Assembly (NCBI RefSeq): GCF_001886265.1
Contig: NZ_JXLE01000001.1
Span: 62,001-126,000 of the forward strand
DNA: 64,000 nt
Reading direction: 5' to 3'
Origin: Enterococcus thailandicus
GTDB taxonomy: Bacteria; Bacillota; Bacilli; Lactobacillales; Enterococcaceae
Shown here: positions 39,098 through 47,486 of the stretch, in pieces
Numbering within the stretch: the stretch's first letter is position 1
Layout of the letters: each line of letters starts with the position of its first letter
Notes under the pieces: model-generated
Seen by the model: only the letters and a program-made list of their open reading frames with translations
Databases searched by the model: none
What the model was told of the DNA's origin: nothing
Translations under genes and position numbers: made by a program

Positions 39098-40438
39098 ATG
39101 ACGCAAGAATATTTAACAGTAACGTCGTTGACTAAATATCTAAAAAGAAAATTTGATTTAGATCCTTATTTGGAACGAGTGTATTTGACTGGCGAAATTT
39201 CTAACTTTCGCCTGCGGGCAAACGCGCATCAATATTTCAGCTTGAAAGACGATCATGCAAAAATCTCGGCAATTATGTTTAAAGGCGCGTTTCAAAAACT
39301 TAAATTCCAACCAAAAGAGGGAATGAAGGTTTTAGTCGTCGGTCGAATTTCACTTTATGAAGCTGGTGGTTCTTACCAAATCTATGTGGAGCATATGGAA
39401 CCAGATGGTGTCGGTGCGCTGTATCAAGCGCTAGAAGAAAGAAAAGAAAAATTGATGAAAGAAGGTCTGTTTCAAGGACCTAAAAAACCGCTACCTCGTT
39501 TTCCTAAGCGAATTGCTGTCCTAACTAGTCCTAGCGGTGCAGTTATTCGGGATATTATTACGACGGTGAAAAGACGTTATCCAATTGCGCAGTTAGTATT
39601 GTTTCCGACTGTAGTTCAGGGCAATCAGGCGGCAGACGATGTTGTGAAAAATATTGAACGAGTGGAAGCGCTAGGCAATTTTGATACGATGATAATTGGT
39701 CGCGGTGGGGGATCAATTGAAGATCTTTGGCCTTTTAATGAAGAACGGGTAGCCAGGGCGATTTATGCGGCAAATACGCCGATTATCTCTTCTGTCGGGC
39801 ATGAAACAGATACAACGATTGCTGATTTAGTTGCAGATGTGCGGGCTGCAACCCCAACGGCAGCAGCTGAATTAGCGGTGCCGGTTTTATCAGAAGTATT
39901 GTTGAAAATCAAAGAACGACAAGCCCGATTAGAGCAAGCTTTTTCGCGTCAAATTCAAACGAAACAACAGCGTTTTGAACATTCGAGACAGTCGTATGTT
40001 TTCAGACAACCAGAACGCCTGTATGAAGGACAAACAATCAAATTAGATCACTTCAAGCAACGTTTACAACAAGCCGCGCAACAAGTTTATTATGAAAAGG
40101 AAAAGCAAGTTATTTCTCTTAAACATCAGCTCGAACAAGTAGCTCCTGATTATCGTGTAAAAACAGCTAAGCAAGAAACCGATTATCTACAACAGCGTTT
40201 GAAAGAAAAAATGGAACAATATATGCAACAACAAAAAAGCCATTTTCAAACAGCTGTTCAGTCCCTTGATTTACTAAGCCCGTTGAAAATCATGGGCCGA
40301 GGTTACAGCTATACGACATTACCTAATAATCAAGTAGCTAAAAGTGTGACAGAAATCCAACAAGGAGAACTACTGACTGTTCACTACCAAGATGGGCAAG
40401 TTATTACAAAAGTCCAAGAAATCGAAGAAGGAGAATAA
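39098..40438 (+). CDS. xseA: Exodeoxyribonuclease VII large subunit
   Basis: The 446-residue protein has an N-terminal OB-fold (YLTVTSLTKYLKRKFDLDPYLERVYLTGEISNFR), the catalytic core (FPKRIAVLTSPSGAVIRDIITTVKRRYP, IGRGGGSIEDLWPFNEE, SSVGHETDTTIADLVADVRAATPTAAAELA) and a long coiled-coil C-terminus. It degrades single-stranded DNA with XseB, encoded next. Confidence 0.97.
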   Translation: MTQEYLTVTSLTKYLKRKFDLDPYLERVYLTGEISNFRLRANAHQYFSLKDDHAKISAIMFKGAFQKLKFQPKEGMKVLVVGRISLYEAGGSYQIYVEHMEPDGVGALYQALEERKEKLMKEGLFQGPKKPLPRFPKRIAVLTSPSGAVIRDIITTVKRRYPIAQLVLFPTVVQGNQAADDVVKNIERVEALGNFDTMIIGRGGGSIEDLWPFNEERVARAIYAANTPIISSVGHETDTTIADLVADVRAATPTAAAELAVPVLSEVLLKIKERQARLEQAFSRQIQTKQQRFEHSRQSYVFRQPERLYEGQTIKLDHFKQRLQQAAQQVYYEKEKQVISLKHQLEQVAPDYRVKTAKQETDYLQQRLKEKMEQYMQQQKSHFQTAVQSLDLLSPLKIMGRGYSYTTLPNNQVAKSVTEIQQGELLTVHYQDGQVITKVQEIEEGE

Positions 40439-40441
40439 CCG

Positions 40442-40666
40442 ATGGAAAATCCAACATTTGAAGAATCATTGCAAGAATTAGAAAAAATCGTTGTGCAATT
40501 AGAGCAAGGCGATGTACCTTTGGAAAAAGCATTAGACGCATTTAAACGCGGAATGGAACTAAGTAAACAATGTCAAGATACACTGACAAAAGCAGAAGAA
40601 ACCTTGACTAAGATGATGACTGAAACAAACGAAGAAGTTGCTTTTGGTGAGAGCGAGGAAGCTTGA
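40442..40666 (+). CDS. xseB: Exodeoxyribonuclease VII small subunit
   Basis: The 74-residue protein has the family motif [40 protein letters not shown]. It forms helical hairpins that bind XseA's coiled coil. It lies three bases after xseA, and its stop touches the ispA start (TGATG). Confidence 0.96.
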   Translation: MENPTFEESLQELEKIVVQLEQGDVPLEKALDAFKRGMELSKQCQDTLTKAEETLTKMMTETNEEVAFGESEEA

Positions 40667-41556
40667 TGCAATTAACCGAATTTTCAGCAACCAATTTACC
40701 GATGGTTGAACAAGAAATCACCCAATTTTTAATGGAATATACAACTGATGAAGCATTGAAAGAGAGTATGCTTTATTCGATTAATGCTGGTGGAAAACGA
40801 ATTAGACCATTACTACTTTTAGCGACAGCAAGTTCCTTTGGTGAAACATTATCTACTCCCATATATCAAGTAGCAGGGGCTCTTGAAATGGTTCATACGT
40901 ACTCATTAATCCATGATGATCTACCTGCAATGGACAATGATGATTTACGTAGAGGAAAACCGACAAACCATAAAGTTTTTGGTGAAGCAATTGCTATTTT
41001 GGCTGGAGATGGCCTGTTGACAGGGGCGTTTCAATTAATTAGTTTGACACAACTAGAACCCTTAAAAAAGTTATTGCTTATTCAACAATTGGCAAGTAAT
41101 AGTGGGGCTCAAGGAATGGTAGCCGGGCAAACGGCAGATATTTTAGGTGAAAAACAAGAATTGACTATAGAAGAACTTGCCTTTGTCCATGAACGAAAAA
41201 CAGGTCGCTTGATTCGCTATGCGTTGTTAGCAGGTGGTGTTTTAGCTAATCAGCCAGAAGAAGTTTTGATGTGTTTACAAAAATTGGCTGGACATCTCGG
41301 ACTTGCTTTTCAAATTCGGGATGATCTATTAGATGTGGTGAGTACAACCGAAAAATTAGGTAAGACAGCTGGTAAAGATGCGCAAGAAGGAAAAAATACG
41401 TATCCGCGTTTACTAGGAATTGAAAAAACGTATGCAGCTTTAGCAAATGAAATCCAACAAGCCAATGAATTGGTTACACAGTTAGAAAAAGATGTTTTAG
41501 TATTTGATGGCGAGTTGCTACGTCAATTAATCAGACAATTTGATATGGAGAAATGA
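40666..41556 (+). CDS. ispA: Farnesyl diphosphate synthase family prenyltransferase
   Basis: The 296-residue polyprenyl synthase carries the first Asp-rich motif (HTYSLIHDDLPAMDNDDLRRGKPTNH), GGKRIRPLL and the second motif (LAFQIRDDLLDV). It condenses isopentenyl units to farnesyl diphosphate for undecaprenyl and menaquinone synthesis. It sits between xseB and tlyA, the conserved Firmicutes order. The ATG overlapping the xseB stop is taken as start; a TTG one codon earlier is possible. Confidence 0.95.
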   Translation: MQLTEFSATNLPMVEQEITQFLMEYTTDEALKESMLYSINAGGKRIRPLLLLATASSFGETLSTPIYQVAGALEMVHTYSLIHDDLPAMDNDDLRRGKPTNHKVFGEAIAILAGDGLLTGAFQLISLTQLEPLKKLLLIQQLASNSGAQGMVAGQTADILGEKQELTIEELAFVHERKTGRLIRYALLAGGVLANQPEEVLMCLQKLAGHLGLAFQIRDDLLDVVSTTEKLGKTAGKDAQEGKNTYPRLLGIEKTYAALANEIQQANELVTQLEKDVLVFDGELLRQLIRQFDMEK

Positions 41557-41564
41557 GGAAAAAA

Positions 41565-42383
41565 ATGGAAAAAGAACGTGTAGACGTTTTGGCCGTTAAA
41601 CAAGGACTTTTTGAAACAAGAGAACAAGCAAAACGCTCTGTCATGGCTGGGTTAATTTATAACGAAAAGAATGAACGCTTTGATAAACCGGGTGAAAAGA
41701 TTCCTGTAACGAATGAGTTGAAAATCAAAGGGAAAAAATTACCGTATGTTTCTCGTGGTGGTCTTAAACTAGAAAAAGCTTTAAAAGCTTTTGATCTAAC
41801 TGTTCAAGATAAAATTTTATTAGATATTGGTGCTTCTACTGGAGGATTCACAGACGCGGCATTACAAAATGGTGCAAAAATGAGCTACGCCTTAGATGTT
41901 GGGTACAACCAACTTGCTTGGAAAATTCGTCAAGATCCACGAGTAGTCGTGATGGAGCGCGTCAACTTTCGTTACTCAAAACCAGAAGATTTTGAACAGG
42001 GCGTACCAGAAGTAGCAGTGATTGATGTTTCTTTTATTTCACTGAAATTAATGTTACCGCCTCTACATGCAATTCTGGCCGATCAGGGAGAAGTCGTTAC
42101 GCTGATTAAGCCTCAATTTGAAGCTGGCAGAGAAGCCGTCGGGAAAAATGGAATTGTTCGAAATGCTCAAACGCACCAAAAAGTAATCGAAGACACATTA
42201 GTTTTTGCAATGGCGAGTGGTTACGATGTCTTAGAACTGAGTTTCTCACCAATTACAGGTGGCGAAGGAAACATCGAATTCTTGGCACATCTCCAAAAAG
42301 TTTCTGGTAAAGGAACAATGAGTCCGACAATTGATATTTCAGCAGTTGTCACTAAGGCACATGAACAATTTGAACAAAAGTAA
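41565..42383 (+). CDS. tlyA: TlyA-family S4/FtsJ-like RNA methyltransferase
   Basis: The 272-residue protein has an N-terminal S4 RNA-binding domain (RVDVLAVKQGLFETREQAKRSVMAGLIY, PYVSRGGLKLEKAL) and an FtsJ-like methyltransferase domain (LLDIGASTGGFTDAALQNGA). TlyA proteins methylate rRNA at 2'-O-ribose positions, and older annotation calls them haemolysins. The ATG at 41565 is six bases after GAGG; an ATG four codons earlier overlaps ispA and is less well placed. Confidence 0.92.
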   Translation: MEKERVDVLAVKQGLFETREQAKRSVMAGLIYNEKNERFDKPGEKIPVTNELKIKGKKLPYVSRGGLKLEKALKAFDLTVQDKILLDIGASTGGFTDAALQNGAKMSYALDVGYNQLAWKIRQDPRVVVMERVNFRYSKPEDFEQGVPEVAVIDVSFISLKLMLPPLHAILADQGEVVTLIKPQFEAGREAVGKNGIVRNAQTHQKVIEDTLVFAMASGYDVLELSFSPITGGEGNIEFLAHLQKVSGKGTMSPTIDISAVVTKAHEQFEQK

Positions 42384-42464
42384 GCGGTTTGCAGATTTCT
42401 TCTTTCTTAAGCCGGAAAAATAAGCTATCATTAACAAGAAGAATGAGCTAAGGAGCGAAAAGCA

Positions 42465-42914
42465 ATGAGAAAAAAAGATCGACACCGTTTGATTACTCGA
42501 TTATTGAGCGAACGTGATATCCGGAAACAAGAAGAGTTTGTCGAAATTTTGAAAAACAAAGGAATTTCTGTGACTCAAGCCACTATTTCTCGGGATATTA
42601 AAGAACTAAAGTTGATTAAAGTTCCTGCTTCTGATGGTGGTTATCGTTATAGTTTGCCGGCAGAAACAAGTGAAGATGTTCAAACAAAATTAGAAAAAAT
42701 TTTAAAAGATGCTTTTGTTGCAGTGGATCAGATGGAAAAATTTGTCATTTTGAAAACATTACCTGGGAATGCTTCTGCAGCGGCGAACCTAATCGATAAG
42801 TGCTACAAGAAAGAACTATTTTCGATCATTAATGATGACGATAATGTTTTGATGATTACACGCACAGAAGAAGATGCAGTGTCATTAAAAAAAGATTTCT
42901 TACATTACTTGTAA
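42465..42914 (+). CDS. argR: ArgR/AhrC-family arginine repressor
   Basis: The 149-residue protein has the winged helix (RHRLITRLLSERDIRKQEEFVEILKNKGISVTQATISRDIKELKLIKV) and the C-terminal oligomerisation and arginine-binding domain (TLPGNASAAANLIDKC, IINDDDNVLMI). It represses or activates arginine metabolism. This copy sits between tlyA and recN, the position of AhrC. AAGGAGCG precedes the ATG. Confidence 0.95.
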   Translation: MRKKDRHRLITRLLSERDIRKQEEFVEILKNKGISVTQATISRDIKELKLIKVPASDGGYRYSLPAETSEDVQTKLEKILKDAFVAVDQMEKFVILKTLPGNASAAANLIDKCYKKELFSIINDDDNVLMITRTEEDAVSLKKDFLHYL

Positions 42915-42930
42915 TTAAGGGGTGATTGCT

Positions 42931-44619
42931 GTGTTACAAGAAATTAGTATTACCAACTTTGCGATTATTCCCGAGTTGCAATTGTCTTTTCACGAAGGGA
43001 TGACGGCACTAACTGGCGAAACTGGAGCTGGGAAATCAATCATCATTGATGCTTTGGGATTACTAGCAGGTGATCGCGGCTCAAGTGATTATATTCGTCA
43101 AGGTGCAGATAAGTGTATTCTTGAAGGCCTTTTTGAGTTGCCTAAACAGCCGGGATTTTCTGATTTAATGGAAGAATTAGGAATTGAATCAGATGAAGAT
43201 AACCTAATCGTTCGACGAGATATGGCTTTGACAGGTAAAAATATTTGTCGCGTCAATGGACACATTGTGACTTTGGCAAATTTACGACGAATTGGCGCTT
43301 TTTTAGTTGATATTCAAGGACAAAATGAACATCAAGAACTATTACAGCCTGAATCACATTTAATCTTACTAGATCGATTCGGTGATACAGCCTTCCAACA
43401 GAAGAAAAAAATGTATCAAAAATTATACGGACATTATCGAACGTTAGAAGCTAAAGTGCGAAAAGTTCAGCAAAATGAGAAGTCTTTTGTTCAGCGTATG
43501 GATATGCTTCATTTTCAGCAAGAAGAGATTGCGGCTGCGAAGCTTCAACTAGGTGAAGAAGAACGATTAGTTGAGGAACGCGATAAATTAAGTAATTATC
43601 AGAAAATCGTGGATAGCTTGAATGCTGGATATGGCGCGCTGGATAATGGTGAGCAGAGTAGCGTGGATGGAATTGGACGAGCGGTTTCAGAAATGCAGGG
43701 GATTGCACATTTAGATCCAGAGTATGAAGCGATTTTTGAGAACATTCAAAATGCGTACTACTTGTTACAAGATGCAGTTGGAGATATGAGTCGTCAAATT
43801 GATCATTTGGAACTTGATGATAATCGCTTGGAAGAGGTAAATCAGCGATTAGAAGTAATCCGTCAATTGAAACGAAAATATGGCGAGTCAATTGAAGCAA
43901 TCTTAACTTACTATGAGGATATCACCAAAGAGTTAGGTGACTCTGATTTTTCTGAGGGTCAGTTAGAGAAAATGAAAAAAGAACTCGAAGAAAAGGCAAC
44001 AGAACTTCATCAGCAAGCGATGATTTTGCGTGAGCAACGACAAAAAATTGCTAAGGAACTTGAGACGTCAATTTTACAAGAACTAAAAGGGTTGTACATG
44101 GAAAATACAGAGTTTGAAGTTCGTTTTGCTAAACAAGAAACAACCTTTGACCAAAATGGATTTGACCAAGTTGAATTTTACATAACGACAAATCCTGGTG
44201 AACCATTAAAACCTTTAGTGAAAGTTGCTTCTGGAGGAGAATTATCGCGAATGTTATTAGCGTTAAAAACGATTTTTTCTTCGGAACAAGGCGTGACAAG
44301 TATTATTTTTGATGAGGTAGATACTGGGGTAAGCGGTCGAGTGGCGCAAGCAATCGCAGACAAAATTGCGCAGATTTCAAAATATTCTCAAGTTTTGTGT
44401 ATCACGCATCTTCCGCAAGTTGCAGCGGTTGCTGATTACCAATACTATATTGTGAAAGATGTTGTTGCAGGTCGAACACAAACTTCAGTTTCAGAACTTG
44501 CTGAACCACAAAGAATTGAAGAAATTGCTCGGATGCTAGCTGGAAGTGAAATTACGCCATTGACGATTGAGCATGCCAAAGAGTTATTGAAAATGGCAAA
44601 AAAAAATCATAATAAATAA
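42931..44619 (+). CDS. recN: DNA repair protein RecN
   Basis: The 562-residue SMC-like ATPase has Walker A (GETGAGKSIIIDALGLL), a long coiled coil, the signature VASGGELSRMLLALK and Walker B (SIIFDEVDTGVSG). It acts early in double-strand-break repair. The GTG at 42931 is chosen because AAGGGG lies eight bases upstream; a GTG three codons earlier overlaps that site. Confidence 0.96.
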   Translation: MLQEISITNFAIIPELQLSFHEGMTALTGETGAGKSIIIDALGLLAGDRGSSDYIRQGADKCILEGLFELPKQPGFSDLMEELGIESDEDNLIVRRDMALTGKNICRVNGHIVTLANLRRIGAFLVDIQGQNEHQELLQPESHLILLDRFGDTAFQQKKKMYQKLYGHYRTLEAKVRKVQQNEKSFVQRMDMLHFQQEEIAAAKLQLGEEERLVEERDKLSNYQKIVDSLNAGYGALDNGEQSSVDGIGRAVSEMQGIAHLDPEYEAIFENIQNAYYLLQDAVGDMSRQIDHLELDDNRLEEVNQRLEVIRQLKRKYGESIEAILTYYEDITKELGDSDFSEGQLEKMKKELEEKATELHQQAMILREQRQKIAKELETSILQELKGLYMENTEFEVRFAKQETTFDQNGFDQVEFYITTNPGEPLKPLVKVASGGELSRMLLALKTIFSSEQGVTSIIFDEVDTGVSGRVAQAIADKIAQISKYSQVLCITHLPQVAAVADYQYYIVKDVVAGRTQTSVSELAEPQRIEEIARMLAGSEITPLTIEHAKELLKMAKKNHNK

Positions 44620-44620
44620 A

Positions 44621-44673
44621 AAAGAGCACCAGCTCTCTCTTGAAAGCAAGAGAATAGCTGGTGCTTCTTTTTT
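44621..44673. terminator. Bidirectional terminator of recN and the DUF4044 gene
   Basis: GCACCAGCT at 44626-44634 pairs with AGCTGGTGC at 44656-44664, with a second inner stem (CTCTT/AAGAG). A-rich and T-rich flanks on the two sides suit both converging genes. Confidence 0.85.
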
Positions 44674-44788
44674 ATAATACGCTCATTACAGCAGTTAGTA
44701 CAACTGAGCCAACAGTTAAAATCAGCATTGTCCAAATCACTACTTTTGTTACTTTAGAAAAAGTACTTGTTTGCTTTTTATTATTCAT
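44672..44788 (-). CDS. DUF4044 family small membrane protein
   Basis: On the minus strand 38 codons read MNNKKQTSTFSKVTKVVIWT and continue into a single hydrophobic helix (MLILTVGSVVLTAVMSVL). This is the DUF4044 pattern seen in lactobacilli and enterococci: a basic N-terminus and one membrane span. AAGGATGA precedes the ATG at a suitable distance. The recN terminator serves it on this strand. It is easily missed because of its size. Function unknown. Confidence 0.8.
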   Translation of the reverse strand: MNNKKQTSTFSKVTKVVIWTMLILTVGSVVLTAVMSVL

Positions 44789-45140
44789 CGCGTTCATCCT
44801 TAAGTTAGATTCATTAGCAATAGTGTACAACCTTTTGTGTTTTTGTTCAAGTTACGAAGTAAATTTTTCGTTGTTAAAAATAAAATATTTAAGAATGACT
44901 TTTTAAAACGGTGGTTCACAGATGAAAATTATGATAAGCTCTTTTTTAGATGTTGTCTAATTAGTAACAGCTGTCAAGTTATTTACTAGTTTCTACTATA
45001 AAAATAATCTGACTGTAATAGACAAGAAACAAAAGTGATGGTCTGAAAATGATAATCACAATAAATTAAATAAAATGAAATAGTTGTGTAAAGTATTTGC
45101 AGTATACTTAGAGCAATTAGAAAGAAGGAGTTTTCATCAC
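44789..45140. other. A+T-rich intergenic stretch
   Basis: About 350 bases lie between the DUF4044 gene and the DUF3397 gene. They should hold both divergent promoters, but no convincing -35/-10 pair stands out. No RNA or repeat was recognised. Confidence 0.4.
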
Positions 45141-45509
45141 ATGGGTACTTTTACACCAATTGTATTATTTTGGTATATCTTTCCGGCAATCGTTTTATTT
45201 GGTTGCCAATTTTTAGTGCGAATCTTTGCATTGAATCGCCGCTTTAATTTAAAGGCTCCTGATTTATCTGTCCCATTTCTGTGGGGAGGAATGCATGAAC
45301 TCTCAAGAAATATGGGCACAATTTCAGTTTTACCCTTTTTTATTATTTCTGTACTACTTTTAGGAATTTGTATTGCAGTTTTTCAGGCATACTATTATGA
45401 AGAAATTGTTTATTCACGTTATCTGAAAATGACGTGGCGGTTAACTTTTTTGCTAACAATCATTTTGTATTTAGTGCTCATTGTGTTCAACATTGTGAGT
45501 TATTTATAA
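45141..45509 (+). CDS. DUF3397 family membrane protein
   Basis: The 122-residue protein has four hydrophobic segments (TPIVLFWYIFPAIVLFGCQFLV, APDLSVPFLWGGMHELS loop, VLPFFIISVLLLGICIAVFQAYYYEEI, FLLTIILYLVLIVFNIVSYL). It matches the DUF3397 proteins found just upstream of mraZ in lactic acid bacteria. The ATG at 45141 follows AAGGAG by ten bases. The role is unknown; the conserved position hints at envelope work. Confidence 0.8.
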   Translation: MGTFTPIVLFWYIFPAIVLFGCQFLVRIFALNRRFNLKAPDLSVPFLWGGMHELSRNMGTISVLPFFIISVLLLGICIAVFQAYYYEEIVYSRYLKMTWRLTFLLTIILYLVLIVFNIVSYL

Positions 45510-45515
45510 CGTCAA

Positions 45516-45564
45516 AAAAGCTGTGGAAAGTCTTTTAAAAGATTTTTCGCAGCTTGATTTTTTA
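45516..45564 (+). terminator. Terminator after the DUF3397 gene
   Basis: AAGCTG at 45518-45523 pairs with CAGCTT at 45550-45555, continued by GGAAA/TTTTC and CTTTT/AAAAG inner pairing. A T-run follows after GA. Confidence 0.7.
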
Positions 45565-45610
45565 AAAAATAGTTAATGTAAAAAAAGTTCGTCTCAGATT
45601 TTCCAGAAAA

Positions 45611-45636
45611 GGTGGTAGAAAGTGGGGGATTGTGGT
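45611..45636 (+). promoter_or_regulatory. Putative MraZ operator (three 10-bp-spaced GTGG repeats)
   Basis: GTGG occurs at 45612, 45622 and 45632, exactly ten bases apart, just upstream of mraZ; a fourth copy lies at 45653. MraZ is known to bind short G-rich direct repeats with ten-base period in its own promoter, so this is the likely autoregulatory site of the division cluster. Confidence 0.65.
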
Positions 45637-45675
45637 AGACTAATTTTAGTTAGTGGAGGAATGGGGGTAGTTTCA

Positions 45676-46107
45676 ATGTTTATGGGCGAATATCGGCATA
45701 ATATTGACACAAAAGGTCGTTTGATCGTGCCTTCAAAACTTCGTGATGAGCTTGGTGAAAAGTTCGTACTAACTCGTGGCTTAGATGGCTGTCTTTTTGG
45801 CTATCCAATGAGCGAGTGGGAAAACTTAGAAGATAAGCTTAGCGAAATGCCGTTAACCAAAAAAGATGCACGTACTTTTGTGCGGTTTTTTTATTCGGCT
45901 GCCACTGAATGCGAACTTGATAAACAAGGTCGTATCAACATTCCCAGCACTTTGAGAAGTCATGCAAGTCTAGAAAAAGAATGCGTAGTGATTGGTGTTT
46001 CAAATCGAATCGAAATTTGGGACGAATCACGTTGGCAAACATTTTCTGATGAAGCTGAGAGTAACTTCGATGAAATTGCTGAAAATATGATTGATTTTGG
46101 ACTATAG
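45676..46107 (+). CDS. mraZ: Transcriptional regulator MraZ
   Basis: The 143-residue protein has two AbrB-like repeats ([25 protein letters not shown] and [22 protein letters not shown]). It forms rings and regulates the division cluster that it heads. The ATG at 45676 starts the canonical MFMGEYRHN. In-frame starts further upstream would add a sequence foreign to the family. Confidence 0.95.
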   Translation: MFMGEYRHNIDTKGRLIVPSKLRDELGEKFVLTRGLDGCLFGYPMSEWENLEDKLSEMPLTKKDARTFVRFFYSAATECELDKQGRINIPSTLRSHASLEKECVVIGVSNRIEIWDESRWQTFSDEAESNFDEIAENMIDFGL

Positions 46108-46126
46108 AATAGGAAGAGGCTGACCA

Positions 46127-47089
46127 ATGACTGAAACATTTCAACACTATACAGTCATGTTGAAGGAAACCGTAAATGGCTTAAACATTAAACCAAACGG
46201 GACTTATGTAGACTGTACTTTAGGCGGTGCCGGACATAGTGAATATTTACTAAGCCAATTGAACACCGATGGGCATCTTTATGCTTTTGATCAGGATCAA
46301 AAGGCAATTGACCATGCAAAACAACGGTTAGCGCCATATGTTGAAAAAGGAATGGTTACTTTTATCAAGGCTAATTTTAGGGAGTTAGAACTTCAGTTAG
46401 CTGAACGAGAAGTGACAGAAGTCGATGGGATTTTGTATGATTTAGGTGTTTCTTCACCTCAATTAGATGAGGCCGAACGTGGGTTTAGTTACCACCAGGA
46501 TGCACCATTAGATATGCGGATGGATCAGTCAGCACCAATTTCTGCTTTTCATGTTATCAATGAATATTCTTATCAAGAACTGGTAAAAATTTTCTTTCGT
46601 TATGGCGAAGAAAAATTTTCGAAACAAATCGCTCGTGAAATTGAGCGTGTACGAAAAGAAAAGCCAATCGAAACAACTGGCGAATTAGTTGAAATCATCA
46701 AACGTGTGATTCCAGCCCCAGCTAGGAGAAAAGGTGGTCATCCTGCAAAAAGAATTTTCCAAGCAGTTCGAATTGCGGTAAATGATGAACTTGGAGCAGA
46801 AGAAACTTCTTTAGAACAAGCAATCAAATTATTGAAATTAAATGGTCGAATCAGTGCGATTACGTTCCATTCATTAGAAGATCGAATCGTTAAAAGTTTA
46901 TTCAAAGAATACAGTACAGTTAGAGATCTACCACCAGGATTACCAGTTGTTCCTGAGGAGTTTCAACCGGAATTAAAAGTAATCACTAGAAAGCCAATCC
47001 TTCCATCAGAAGAAGAATTAGCAGAAAACAATCGTTCACGTAGTGCAAAACTGCGAATTGCGGAAAAAATACGAGTGACAGAGGAGTAG
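46127..47089 (+). CDS. rsmH: 16S rRNA m4C1402 methyltransferase RsmH
   Basis: The 320-residue enzyme (MraW) begins with [13 protein letters not shown] and has the SAM-binding [15 protein letters not shown], the [22 protein letters not shown] motif, and [18 protein letters not shown]. It methylates C1402 of 16S rRNA. The position between mraZ and ftsL is canonical. GGAAGAGG precedes the ATG. Confidence 0.97.
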   Translation: MTETFQHYTVMLKETVNGLNIKPNGTYVDCTLGGAGHSEYLLSQLNTDGHLYAFDQDQKAIDHAKQRLAPYVEKGMVTFIKANFRELELQLAEREVTEVDGILYDLGVSSPQLDEAERGFSYHQDAPLDMRMDQSAPISAFHVINEYSYQELVKIFFRYGEEKFSKQIAREIERVRKEKPIETTGELVEIIKRVIPAPARRKGGHPAKRIFQAVRIAVNDELGAEETSLEQAIKLLKLNGRISAITFHSLEDRIVKSLFKEYSTVRDLPPGLPVVPEEFQPELKVITRKPILPSEEELAENNRSRSAKLRIAEKIRVTEE

Positions 47090-47093
47090 AATA

Positions 47094-47486
47094 ATGGCAG
47101 AACTAAAAAGAGCACATGAATATCCATATGATTTCCCCGACATGGTGGATCAAGCTGAACAACTGCCAGATTCTAGTCAAGAAGTTGTTCTACCTCAATC
47201 ACCTGCTAGACGATTGAAACGAATTTCTAATTTAGAAAAATTAGTTATCAGTGGTTTAATTGTTATGCTAATTTCTTTGTCCGTTTTGACAATTATGTTA
47301 AGAACCAACATTAGTGGTGCTGAACAAGCAATTACTTCGATCCAAACGGATATTACTGAAAAGAAAACAGAAAAAACAACTTTGGAACAAGAAAAGAATG
47401 AACTTTCGCGTACAGAACGCGTAAAACAAATCGCAGAAGAAAAAGGATTGTCAATTAATGACGACAATTTAAGGAAAGTGAAGTAA
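47094..47486 (+). CDS. ftsL: Cell division protein FtsL
   Basis: The 130-residue bitopic protein has a cytoplasmic N-terminus of about 55 residues and one membrane span (LVISGLIVMLISLSVLTIML). A periplasmic-side coiled coil follows, rich in Thr, Glu and Lys. FtsL joins DivIB and DivIC at the septum. Sequence conservation is low in the family, so the call rests on topology and place between rsmH and the PBP gene. Confidence 0.92.
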   Translation: MAELKRAHEYPYDFPDMVDQAEQLPDSSQEVVLPQSPARRLKRISNLEKLVISGLIVMLISLSVLTIMLRTNISGAEQAITSIQTDITEKKTEKTTLEQEKNELSRTERVKQIAEEKGLSINDDNLRKVK

